Shown piece after piece: positions 1 to 5,239 of a stretch of DNA of 8,817 nt. Position 1 is the stretch's first letter, and the number at the start of each line of letters is the position of its first letter. The notes below the pieces were generated by a model. It was not told the origin of the DNA, ran no database searches, and worked only from the letters and a program-made list of their open reading frames with translations. Both the position numbers and the translations under genes were made by a program. The stretch comes from Oscillospiraceae bacterium (lineage in GTDB: Bacteria > Bacillota_A > Clostridia > Oscillospirales > Oscillospiraceae): positions 1 to 8,817 of the forward strand of contig JAGBEM010000155.1 in the NCBI GenBank assembly GCA_017936985.1, read 5' to 3'.

Positions 1-137
1 ATATAGCCGATGATAATGGCGATCATAAAAACAAGACTCTTTCCTTGTGTTGAGTGGGAGGTTAAGCTCTTGTAAACGGAGATCGGCCAAGACAAGCCAA
101 AGCAGACCAGCATGACCATTTCAAATATTTGTTGCAT
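1..137 (-). CDS. PQ-loop/SemiSWEET-like small membrane protein, 5' end only
   Basis: The first 45 codons of a minus-strand gene that leaves the window at position 1. ATG at 137-135 follows GAAAGGAATAAGTT, giving an acceptable GGA-type ribosome binding site. The peptide begins MQQIFEMVMLVCFGLSWPI, a hydrophobic helix ending in a Trp-Pro pair, then a short polar stretch (SVYKSLTSHSTQGKS), then a second hydrophobic helix (LVFMIAIIIGYI). Helix, proline, then a Lys/Ser/Thr-rich turn resembles one repeat of PQ-loop/SemiSWEET transporters, although the usual Gln after Pro is Ile here. Family proteins are about 85-100 residues, so roughly half is visible. It is divergent from the LysR-type gene at 265, which suggests that regulator controls it. 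Substrate unknown. The reading frame is well supported; the family assignment is tentative. Confidence 0.72.
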   Translation of the reverse strand, partial: MQQIFEMVMLVCFGLSWPISVYKSLTSHSTQGKSLVFMIAIIIGY

Positions 138-182
138 AACTTATTCCTTTCTGTGACGGTGTTTTTTCTTTCCTTGCACAGT

Positions 183-211
183 AGTATACATTTGACAAGT
201 CCTAAAGTAAA
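183..211 (-). promoter_or_regulatory. Promoter of the small membrane protein gene
   Basis: On the minus strand TTTACT (211-206) and TATACT (188-183) are separated by 17 bp. This is a 4/6 and 5/6 match to the sigma-A boxes. Transcription would start near 176, about 40 nt before the ATG at 137. It overlaps the plus-strand lysR promoter, so the two polymerases should compete. Confidence 0.55.
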
Positions 212-220
212 ATATATAAT
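192..220 (+). promoter_or_regulatory. Consensus sigma-A promoter of the LysR-type gene
   Basis: TTGACA (192-197), 17 bp, TATAAT (215-220): a perfect match to both boxes at ideal spacing. The predicted start is near 227, giving a leader of about 38 nt before the ATG at 265. A perfect promoter on a LysR gene suggests that it is held down by repression, commonly self-repression in this family. Confidence 0.85.
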
Positions 221-233
221 TATTATAAGATCG

Positions 234-248
234 ATAATATTCTGTTAT
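234..248. promoter_or_regulatory. Possible LysR operator (T-N11-A dyad)
   Basis: ATAA (234-237), 7 bp, TTAT (245-248) is a 15-bp dyad containing the T-N11-A pattern typical of LysR-family sites. It lies just downstream of the predicted lysR transcription start, where binding would suit autorepression. The region is AT-rich, so such dyads can occur by chance. Confidence 0.3.
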
Positions 249-264
249 AGATTGCGAGGGCGTT

Positions 265-1149
265 ATGGAACTTCAAAAATTGAGATATTTTCATACGGTC
301 GCCAAGTTTCAGCATATGACCAAAGCGGCGGAATACATCAAGATTGCGCAACCGGCACTGACCCAGGCGATTCGATCTCTTGAGAACGAGCTTGGTGTTG
401 CGCTTTTCGTGAAACGAGGCAGAAACATTTTTCTGACTGAGTTTGGCGAGCACCTGAAGAAACGGCTTGATACGCTTCTGCCGGATATAGATAGTATCCC
501 GCTGGAAATTGAGCAGATGAAAAACCAGGTAAACAAAACGGTGAAGCTCAACATTCTTGCTGCATCCACATTTGTAATCAACGCAATCGTGAACTATCGC
601 AAGGACCATCCGGATGTTATCTTTGACTTCGAACAGAGTGCCTTAAAATATGACTGCGATATCATTATCTCTACAAATGGGCTTAACGAAGCTCCTTCCG
701 GGAATCCGAAAAAGCGTTGCGTCAAGGAAGAGAATATCTTCCTTGCTGTGCCGAGCGGTTCTGAGTATGCATCCTATCCTTCAATTGATCTGACGGCAGT
801 CAAGGACGATAGCTTTGTTATGCTATCCAATTCGCGGCTGTTTGGTGTGATCTGCAATAAATTCTGTTCGATGGCTGGCTTTTATCCGAAGATCTTGTTT
901 GAATCCGACTCGCCGGGTGCCGTCCAAAATATTATCAGTACAGGAACAGGTATTGCTTTTTGGCCGGAGTATTCCTGGGGATCACTTGCCATTCAAGATA
1001 TTGTTCTTCTGCCGATCACAAATCCTGTTTGTAAACGCGAGCTTATTATCGAGCTTCACGAGCGTACGCCAAGTTCTCAATACGCAGAGGATTTCTTTGA
1101 TTTTCTTGTAGATCAGATCAATGCACCTCAAAGCGACGTATCGCGGTGA
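265..1149 (+). CDS. LysR-family transcriptional regulator
   Basis: A 294-residue protein, the usual LysR length. The N-terminal winged helix-turn-helix spans about residues 1-60: MELQKLRYF, then MTKAAEYIKIAQPALTQAI as the HTH core, then LENELGVALFVKRGRNIFLTEFG as recognition helix end and wing. A linker helix follows to about 90. From about residue 93 (VKLNILAAST) to 285 is the periplasmic-binding-like effector domain; IISTGTGIAFWPEYSW matches the conserved second-half region of such domains. The ATG at 265 follows GAGGG (256-260) and gives the canonical MELxxLRYF start. It probably acts as a cytoplasmic DNA-binding tetramer controlling itself and the divergent membrane protein gene. The effector is not predictable. 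Codon use is more AT-rich than in the glg genes downstream. Confidence 0.95.
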   Translation: MELQKLRYFHTVAKFQHMTKAAEYIKIAQPALTQAIRSLENELGVALFVKRGRNIFLTEFGEHLKKRLDTLLPDIDSIPLEIEQMKNQVNKTVKLNILAASTFVINAIVNYRKDHPDVIFDFEQSALKYDCDIIISTNGLNEAPSGNPKKRCVKEENIFLAVPSGSEYASYPSIDLTAVKDDSFVMLSNSRLFGVICNKFCSMAGFYPKILFESDSPGAVQNIISTGTGIAFWPEYSWGSLAIQDIVLLPITNPVCKRELIIELHERTPSSQYAEDFFDFLVDQINAPQSDVSR

Positions 1150-1198
1150 GCTTTCGCTGAAATATTCGATAGCTCTCTTCTTTACGTGTTTGGAAGGT

Positions 1199-1244
1199 AC
1201 AAGAAAAACGGCAATCTACCGAAATAGATTGCCGTTTTTCTTGT
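1199..1244. terminator. Bidirectional intrinsic terminator, 20-bp perfect stem
   Basis: Arms 1199-1218 and 1225-1244 are perfect reverse complements around a 6-nt loop (CCGAAA). The stem outer half is A5 on one side and T5 on the other, with a GC core (CGGCAATC), so either strand yields a hairpin running into U residues. It ends the lysR transcript on plus and the lipoprotein/tRNA-Leu transcript on minus. The last base of its arm coincides with the terminal A of the tRNA CCA end. Confidence 0.92.
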
Positions 1245-1326
1245 GGTGCGGATGACAGGACTCGAACCTGCACGCTCGCGCGTTGGAACCTAAATCCAAT
1301 GAGTCTACCAATTCCACCACATCCGC
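1244..1326 (-). tRNA. tRNA-Leu, anticodon UAG
   Basis: The minus strand folds as a class II tRNA. Acceptor GCGGATG pairs with CATCCGC. The D-arm region is GTGGAATTGGTAGAC. The anticodon stem TTGGA/TCCAA closes the 7-nt loop TTTAGGT, placing TAG at 34-36 (reads CUA and probably other CUN codons). A long variable arm (CGCGC-GA-GCGTG) and T-arm CAGGTTCGAGTCCTG follow. Discriminator A and a genomically encoded CCA finish the gene, 83 nt in all. It starts 4 bp after the stop of the lipoprotein gene on the same strand, and a terminator abuts its 3' end. It is therefore probably processed from a shared transcript. Confidence 0.96.
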
Positions 1327-1330
1327 ATAT

Positions 1331-1729
1331 TTACTTGATCAGTTCGTTAAAAGGCTTTATCAGGTTATCGTTGTCATACTCGTATTCGATGTTGCCATAG
1401 GTCTTGGTAGTGAGCCAAGTGGGATCGGAGTAGATCACGGAAAACAGCCACAGGACTACATTCCACCGCCGGCTCTCGGCGTAGGCTTCGGCGCTTTCGG
1501 CATCCTCGAAAAATTCAAAGTAGATGTAGTCGTCGGACTTGGGATCGTCTGCTCTGACATAGCAGACACCGTTTTCCTCGTAAGACTCGTCCTTATGGAA
1601 CACTTCATAGCCGGCCTTTTCGTAGGCGGCGATGACGTCATCACAGGTAATATCCTTGACCTGTGTGCTGCAGCCGAAACAGCTCAGCAGAAGGGCAGCG
1701 CACAAAATCATGGCGAAGTAGCGTTTCAT
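1331..1729 (-). CDS. Small predicted lipoprotein of unknown function
   Basis: A 132-residue protein with a lipoprotein signal: MKRYFAMILCAALLLSCFGC has a positive N-end, a hydrophobic core and an LLSC lipobox (Cys17; Cys20 in CFGC is an alternative acylation site). The mature part is acidic and aromatic-rich (DDYIYFEFFEDAESAEAYAE; later YGNIEYEYDN), with no catalytic motif that I recognise. The ATG at 1729 has an excellent ribosome binding site (AAAGGAGGG, 1745-1737) and a promoter just upstream. It is probably anchored on the outer face of the membrane. The tRNA-Leu gene lies 4 bp downstream on the same strand. The gene looks intact; function unknown. Confidence 0.82.
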   Translation of the reverse strand: MKRYFAMILCAALLLSCFGCSTQVKDITCDDVIAAYEKAGYEVFHKDESYEENGVCYVRADDPKSDDYIYFEFFEDAESAEAYAESRRWNVVLWLFSVIYSDPTWLTTKTYGNIEYEYDNDNLIKPFNELIK

Positions 1730-1750
1730 GGATCAGCCCTCCTTTGCCCC

Positions 1751-1779
1751 ATTGTACCACGCAGGCGCACCAATGTCAA
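1751..1779 (-). promoter_or_regulatory. Promoter of the lipoprotein / tRNA-Leu unit
   Basis: On minus, TTGACA (1779-1774), 17 bp, TACAAT (1756-1751): 6/6 and 5/6 sigma-A matches. The start would fall near 1744, close to or inside the ribosome binding site, so the predicted 5' leader is very short. No other promoter lies between the lipoprotein and tRNA-Leu. Confidence 0.8.
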
Positions 1780-2084
1780 CGCTGTGGAGAATACAAAATT
1801 TATTGAAAAACTTGGAGATTCGCCGAAAATATTTCACAAAAATCAGAGTAAAATATTTTAGAAAGTTCTGAAATTAACGGAAAATGGGGTATAAACCGGG
1901 TGAAATCAAGCTCTATTAAAATGGTCACATGACCACAAAGATGCATCAAACGACCACAAAAATCCCGGCAAACAGCCGCAAAACAGGTAATTGTTCTAAT
2001 TTTTGTGGCTAAAATTCGGTTTTTCTTCGATTTCGAGGTAAAAACATGAATTAGGTGGTGATTTAGTGCCATTTTTGAGCATAT
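1780..2084. other. AT-rich intergenic region with dyads and repeats
   Basis: About 300 bp with no credible gene, between the promoter of the lipoprotein unit (minus) and the promoter of the nfeD operon (plus). It contains TGGTCA-CA-TGACCA (1922-1935), a GACCACAAA direct repeat, a 10-bp inverted repeat CCACAAAAAT/ATTTTTGTGG (1954-1963 and 1999-2008), and a 6-bp inverted repeat GTTTTT/AAAAAC (2019-2024 and 2040-2045). Short open frames here lack ribosome binding sites or family resemblance. A regulatory role is possible but unproven. Confidence 0.6.
1922..1960. repeat. Dyad plus 21-bp-phased direct repeat
   Basis: TGGTCA and TGACCA (1922-1927, 1930-1935) form a perfect inverted repeat with a 2-bp centre. 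GACCACAAA occurs at 1931-1939 and again at 1952-1960, exactly 21 bp (two helical turns) apart. The arrangement looks like a protein binding site. It lies 125-165 bp upstream of the nfeD promoter. Confidence 0.5.
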
Positions 2085-2119
2085 CGTCAATTGACGGCGC
2101 TATGATTTTTTGGTATTCT
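2085..2119 (+). promoter_or_regulatory. Promoter of the nfeD-slipin operon with palindromic -35
   Basis: TTGACG (2091-2096), 17 bp, TATTCT (2114-2119), preceded by TGG (2111-2113), which makes an extended -10. The -35 is the right half of a perfect 12-bp palindrome, CGTCAATTGACG (2085-2096), a good place for a repressor. Start near 2126, giving about 36 nt of leader to the ATG at 2162. Confidence 0.65.
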
Positions 2120-2146
2120 ATACTCACAAACCAAACAAAAGCCAAA

Positions 2147-2154
2147 AAGGAGGT
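2147..2154 (+). promoter_or_regulatory. Ribosome binding site deciding the NfeD-like start
   Basis: AAGGAGGT lies 7 bp before the ATG at 2162 but only 1 bp before the in-frame ATG at 2156. The spacing favours 2162. Confidence 0.8.
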
Positions 2155-2161
2155 AATGGAT

Positions 2162-2608
2162 ATGGCAACGATTGTTTGGCTGGTGCTGCTGATCGGTTTT
2201 ATCATTCTGGAGGCAGCTTGTCCGATCCATCTGGTTTCCATATGGTTTGCGGTAGGCGCTCTGGCGGCGGCTGCAACCGCTATGCTGGGAGGTCAGATCT
2301 GGCTGCAGGTGACGGTGTTCGCGGTGGTATCCGGTGCGCTGCTGGCGGCGCTTTGGCCTTTTGTGAAGAAATTCCTGAAGCCCCGCCTGACAAAGACCAA
2401 TGTGGACAGTGTTATCGGCACAGAGGGTTATGTCACAGATGATGTGGATAATCTCAGCGCTACAGGACAGGTTAAGCTGGGCGGTATGTACTGGACAGCC
2501 AGAAGTACCGGCGGCAAGCCCATTGCCAAGGGAACGCTGGTTCGCGTCGACCGGATCGAGGGCGTCAAGGCCTTTGTGTCCGAAGTAAAAGAAGAAATAA
2601 ACGTATAA
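2162..2608 (+). CDS. NfeD-family membrane protein (short type)
   Basis: 148 residues from the ATG at 2162. Three hydrophobic segments (about residues 3-20, 25-43 and 46-66; MATIVWLVLLIGFIILEA, with the acidic residue typical after helix 1) are followed by a basic linker (KKFLKPRLTK). The soluble OB-fold runs from about 80 to 145, with the family pattern IGTEGYV, GQVKLGGMYWTAR, IAKGTLVRVDRIEGVKAFV. This is the short form lacking the ClpP-like protease domain of long NfeD proteins. Short NfeD proteins are regularly encoded beside SPFH/slipin genes, as here with a 21-bp gap, and are thought to help organise or stabilise membrane microdomain complexes. In E. coli the equivalent pair is YbbJ (QmcA partner)/QmcA. 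Cytoplasmic membrane, OB domain probably cytosolic. Confidence 0.92.
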   Translation: MATIVWLVLLIGFIILEAACPIHLVSIWFAVGALAAAATAMLGGQIWLQVTVFAVVSGALLAALWPFVKKFLKPRLTKTNVDSVIGTEGYVTDDVDNLSATGQVKLGGMYWTARSTGGKPIAKGTLVRVDRIEGVKAFVSEVKEEINV

Positions 2609-2629
2609 ATATTTAAGGAGGAAACTGTT

Positions 2630-3544
2630 ATGCCGTTTGTTATTGGTGCGATTGTAATTTTGTTGTTCGTGATCATCATTTCCAACATTGCTGTTGTACA
2701 GCAGTCCCGGGCATATGTCATCGAGCGTCTGGGTGCGTTCCAGAGCGTTTGGGGCGTGGGCCTGCACTTCAAGATCCCCTTTATTGACCGCATTGCCCGT
2801 CGGGTCAGCCTGAAAGAGCAGGTGCTGGATTATCCCCCTCAGCCCGTTATCACCAAGGATAACGTTACCATGCAGATCGACACTGTCGTGTATTTCCAGA
2901 TCACCGACCCCAAGCTGTACGCCTACGGCGTTGAGCAGCCCATGGCCGCTATGGAGACACTGACTGCCACCACCCTGCGTAACATCATTGGCGATCTGGA
3001 ACTGGACCAGACCCTGACTTCCCGTGACGTGGTCAACACCAAGATGCGTGCCATCCTGGATGAAGCCACCGACCCCTGGGGCATCAAGGTCAACCGCGTG
3101 GAGCTGAAAAATATTCTGCCCCCTGCCGACATTCAGAGCTCCATGGAAAAGCAGATGAAGGCTGAGCGTGACCGCCGTCAGGCCATCCTGCAGGCCGAAG
3201 GCCAGAAAAAGTCTGCGATCCTGATCGCGGAAGGTGAGCGGGAATCCGCTATTCTGCGTGCGGATGCTGAGAAGCAGGCTGCTATTCTGAAGGCAGAAGC
3301 CGAGAAGCAGGCTGCTATCCTGAAGGCAGACGGTGAGGCTGAAGCCATCCGTAAGGTCCAGCAGGCGCTGGCCGACTCTCTGGAAATGCTGAACGAGAAG
3401 GCTCCCAACGAGCAGGTCGTGAAGCTGAAGGCCATCCAGGCTATGGAGAAGGTTGCTGACGGCAAGGCCACAAAGATCATCATTCCTTCCGAAATGCAGG
3501 GTCTGGTTGGTATGGCCAACGGTCTTGTGGAAGGCGTGAAGTAA
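2630..3544 (+). CDS. SPFH/Band 7 paraslipin (QmcA/stomatin-like)
   Basis: 304 residues. The N-terminal membrane anchor is residues 1-22 (MPFVIGAIVILLFVIIISNI). The SPFH/PHB domain is about 23-180, with the typical VVQQSRAYVIERLGAF, GLHFKIPFIDR, LDYPPQPVITKDNV, DTVVYFQITDP, NIIGDLELDQTLTSRD and WGIKVNRVELKNI segments. A charged Ala/Glu/Lys coiled coil with 11-residue repeats follows (about 175-250), then a hydrophobic Gly-rich tail. AAGGAGG (2615-2621) precedes the ATG. Slipins oligomerise into large membrane-bound rings or cages and are tied to membrane microdomains and protease control; their exact task in Clostridia is not settled. Middle gene of the operon, partnered with the NfeD-like protein. 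Length and architecture are normal. Confidence 0.95.
   Translation: MPFVIGAIVILLFVIIISNIAVVQQSRAYVIERLGAFQSVWGVGLHFKIPFIDRIARRVSLKEQVLDYPPQPVITKDNVTMQIDTVVYFQITDPKLYAYGVEQPMAAMETLTATTLRNIIGDLELDQTLTSRDVVNTKMRAILDEATDPWGIKVNRVELKNILPPADIQSSMEKQMKAERDRRQAILQAEGQKKSAILIAEGERESAILRADAEKQAAILKAEAEKQAAILKADGEAEAIRKVQQALADSLEMLNEKAPNEQVVKLKAIQAMEKVADGKATKIIIPSEMQGLVGMANGLVEGVK
3182..3346 (+). repeat. Five hendecad repeats in the slipin coiled coil (33-bp units)
   Basis: AIL recurs every 11 residues at 185, 196, 207, 218 and 229 of the slipin. Units 3 and 4 are nearly identical in DNA as well: 33-bp copies starting at 3269 and 3302 differ at one position over about 29 bp. This suggests recent duplication or gene-conversion pressure within an otherwise ordinary coiled coil. 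Confidence 0.8.
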
Positions 3545-3546
3545 TC

Positions 3547-3750
3547 ATGTCCAAGAAGGAAAAGCGGTTCATCAAGGTATATTCTGACGGTGGCGGATTT
3601 TCCGGCCCGGCTACCTACATCTTGGTGGACAAAGAGACTGGCGTTAACTATCTGTATGCTGCAGGCAGCTATGGCGGCGGCGTTACGCCCCTGCTGAACC
3701 GGGACGGCACACCGGTGATCACGCCTGTTCCCAAGAATTACGACGAATAA
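3547..3750 (+). CDS. DUF6440-type small protein
   Basis: 67 residues, starting 2 bp after the slipin stop, so translation is probably coupled. GGAAGG (3530-3535) inside the slipin end can serve as ribosome binding site. The sequence has the layout I associate with DUF6440: KRFIKVYSDGGG, then TYILVDKETGVNYLYAAGSY, GGGVTPLLNRDGTPV and a short tail. No signal peptide or membrane segment, so it is a probable cytoplasmic small beta-rich domain. The family has no established function that I know of. Position as third gene of an NfeD/slipin operon hints at a role at the slipin complex, but small genes of this family also occur in unrelated contexts. Confidence 0.82.
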   Translation: MSKKEKRFIKVYSDGGGFSGPATYILVDKETGVNYLYAAGSYGGGVTPLLNRDGTPVITPVPKNYDE

Positions 3751-3757
3751 GCGCAAA

Positions 3758-3783
3758 GAGCCGCACCCACCCAGGTGCGGCTC
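3758..3783. terminator. Convergent hairpin between the nfeD operon and glgA
   Basis: GAGCCGCACC (3758-3767) and GGTGCGGCTC (3774-3783) form a perfect 10-bp GC-rich stem with a 6-nt loop. On minus it is followed by TTTGCGCTT, a weak U tract suiting glgA. On plus AAAGCGTTATTT follows, so the plus-strand terminator is suboptimal. It is the only candidate in the 43 bp between the two stop codons. Confidence 0.65.
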
Positions 3784-3793
3784 AAAGCGTTAT

Positions 3794-5239
3794 TTACCAA
3801 CCCTTCATCTGGCGGAACAGGTCCATGTACCGGCCTGCCGGTTTGTTCCAGCTGAAGTCCTGGCACATATCCTTGTACTGCAGGCTGCGGAAACCGTCCC
3901 TGTCATTGTGGTACAGGTTCAGGCAGCGCTTGACGGAAGCAAGGAAATCGTCGCCATTGTAGCTCTGGAAGGTGAAACCCAGGCCGTTCTTGCCAAATTC
4001 GTCTGCCGGGGGAACAGTGTCCTTCAGGCCGCCGGTGGCGTGGACTACGGGCACTGTGCCGTAGCGCATGGCGTTCATCTGGCTCAGGCCGCAGGGCTCG
4101 GACTTGGAGGGCATCAGATAGATGTCACCGCCAGCGTAGATCCGGGAAGCCAGCCCCAGGTCAAAGGTGATCTTGGCGGCTACCTGCTCCGGGTATTCTG
4201 CTGCCAGATCCTTAAAGAACTGCTCAAACTGAGGCTCGCCGGTGCCCAAGATCAGCAGCTGGCAATCCTCCTCCCACAGGAGTCTGCGGGCGATATAGCA
4301 CAGAAGATCCAGACCCTTGTGTCCGGCCAGACGGGTGACCATGACCATCAAGGGCGTATCCGGCTTCACAGGCAGACCCACTTCCTGCTGCAGCGCGGCC
4401 TTACAGGCGGCCTTGCCCTCCAGGAAAGTGTCTGCGTTATAGTGGGCAGGCAGCGCAGGGTCCGTTTCCGGATTAAAGGTGCCTACGTCGATACCGTTGG
4501 TGATGCCGGTCAGCTTCCAGCTGGCATCAGAAATGATGCCGTCCAGACCGTGGGCAAAATAGGGATACATCAGCTCCCGGGAGTAGGTCTCGGAAACGGT
4601 GGTGACCATGTCGGCAGTCTCGATAGCGCCCTTCATCATGTTCACAGAGCCGTTCATGTCCATTAAGCCCCGGTAATCCCAGGGAAGACCCAGCACATCA
4701 TCGAAGAAGCCGGCATTTGCCCAGCCCTGATACTCGATGTTGTGGATGGTGTACATACATTTGGTGTCGGGAAACTGCTCCCGATACATGGTGCGCAGGT
4801 AGGTGGGCACCATGGCGGTCTGCCAGTCGTTGCACTGGATCACATCGGGGATATACTCGATATGAGACAGAGCATCCAGGCAGGCCTTGGAGAAGTAAGC
4901 GTAGCGCTCGCTGTCGTCCATATCGCCGTAGATGGCACCAGGGCGTGCGCCGAAATAGTAGTCATTGTCGATGAAGTAGACCTGGACACCGTCGGTGCGG
5001 CCCTTCAGAGCCATGAGTCCGGCGTACTGCCGCCGCCAACCCAGCTGGACTTCGTATTGCACGATCAGCTCCGTCTCGTACTTGGGGTTTTCCTTGATCT
5101 TTTTGTAATAGGGAAGAATGAGAACTACCTCATTGCCGGGGATCCGGGCAAGGGCAGCAGGGAGCGCTTCCATCACATCGCCCAGACCGCCGGATTTGGC
5201 GTAGGGCGCGCCCTCGGAAGCAAGGACGGCTATTCTCAT
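3794..5239 (-). CDS. glgA: Glycogen synthase (ADP-glucose), GT5 family
   Basis: 481 residues, close to E. coli GlgA (477). It transfers glucose from ADP-glucose to the non-reducing end of an alpha-1,4-glucan in the cytoplasm. The N-terminal Rossmann domain opens MRIAVLASEGAPYAKSGGLGD, with the KxGGL nucleotide-sugar motif at residues 15-19. Further family segments are TIHNIEYQGWA, VTTVSETYSREL, LTGITNGIDVGTFNP and MVTRLAGHKGLDLL. The C-terminal domain has PSKSEPCGLSQMNAMRYG with catalytic-region Glu at about 381, then VPVVHATGGLKDTV. Last gene of glgC-glgD-glgA. Its ATG overlaps the glgD stop by 4 bp (ATGA), so it is translationally coupled; no convincing separate ribosome binding site is needed. 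All expected motifs are present and the gene looks functional. No branching enzyme or phosphorylase gene lies in this window. Confidence 0.98.
   Translation of the reverse strand: MRIAVLASEGAPYAKSGGLGDVMEALPAALARIPGNEVVLILPYYKKIKENPKYETELIVQYEVQLGWRRQYAGLMALKGRTDGVQVYFIDNDYYFGARPGAIYGDMDDSERYAYFSKACLDALSHIEYIPDVIQCNDWQTAMVPTYLRTMYREQFPDTKCMYTIHNIEYQGWANAGFFDDVLGLPWDYRGLMDMNGSVNMMKGAIETADMVTTVSETYSRELMYPYFAHGLDGIISDASWKLTGITNGIDVGTFNPETDPALPAHYNADTFLEGKAACKAALQQEVGLPVKPDTPLMVMVTRLAGHKGLDLLCYIARRLLWEEDCQLLILGTGEPQFEQFFKDLAAEYPEQVAAKITFDLGLASRIYAGGDIYLMPSKSEPCGLSQMNAMRYGTVPVVHATGGLKDTVPPADEFGKNGLGFTFQSYNGDDFLASVKRCLNLYHNDRDGFRSLQYKDMCQDFSWNKPAGRYMDLFRQMKGW

Noticed and set aside
222..227. ATTATA as a minus-strand TATAAT for the left-hand gene
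   Set aside because: The box 17 bp upstream on minus is CTATAA, a poor -35. TTTACT-N17-TATACT (211-183) is better.
1283..1861. 192-codon plus-strand frame through the tRNA and lipoprotein region
   Set aside because: It runs antisense through tRNA-Leu and the lipoprotein gene and lacks a ribosome binding site.
2066..2161. Upstream in-frame GTG (2066) preceded by TAGGTGG, which would add 32 residues to the NfeD-like protein
   Set aside because: The extension covers the operon promoter, has no NfeD-like sequence, and the AAGGAGGT at 2147-2154 fits the ATG at 2162 far better.
3178..3756. 192-codon minus-strand frame opposite the slipin coiled coil
   Set aside because: It is a low-complexity Ala/Ser/Phe mirror of the hendecad repeats, with no independent support.
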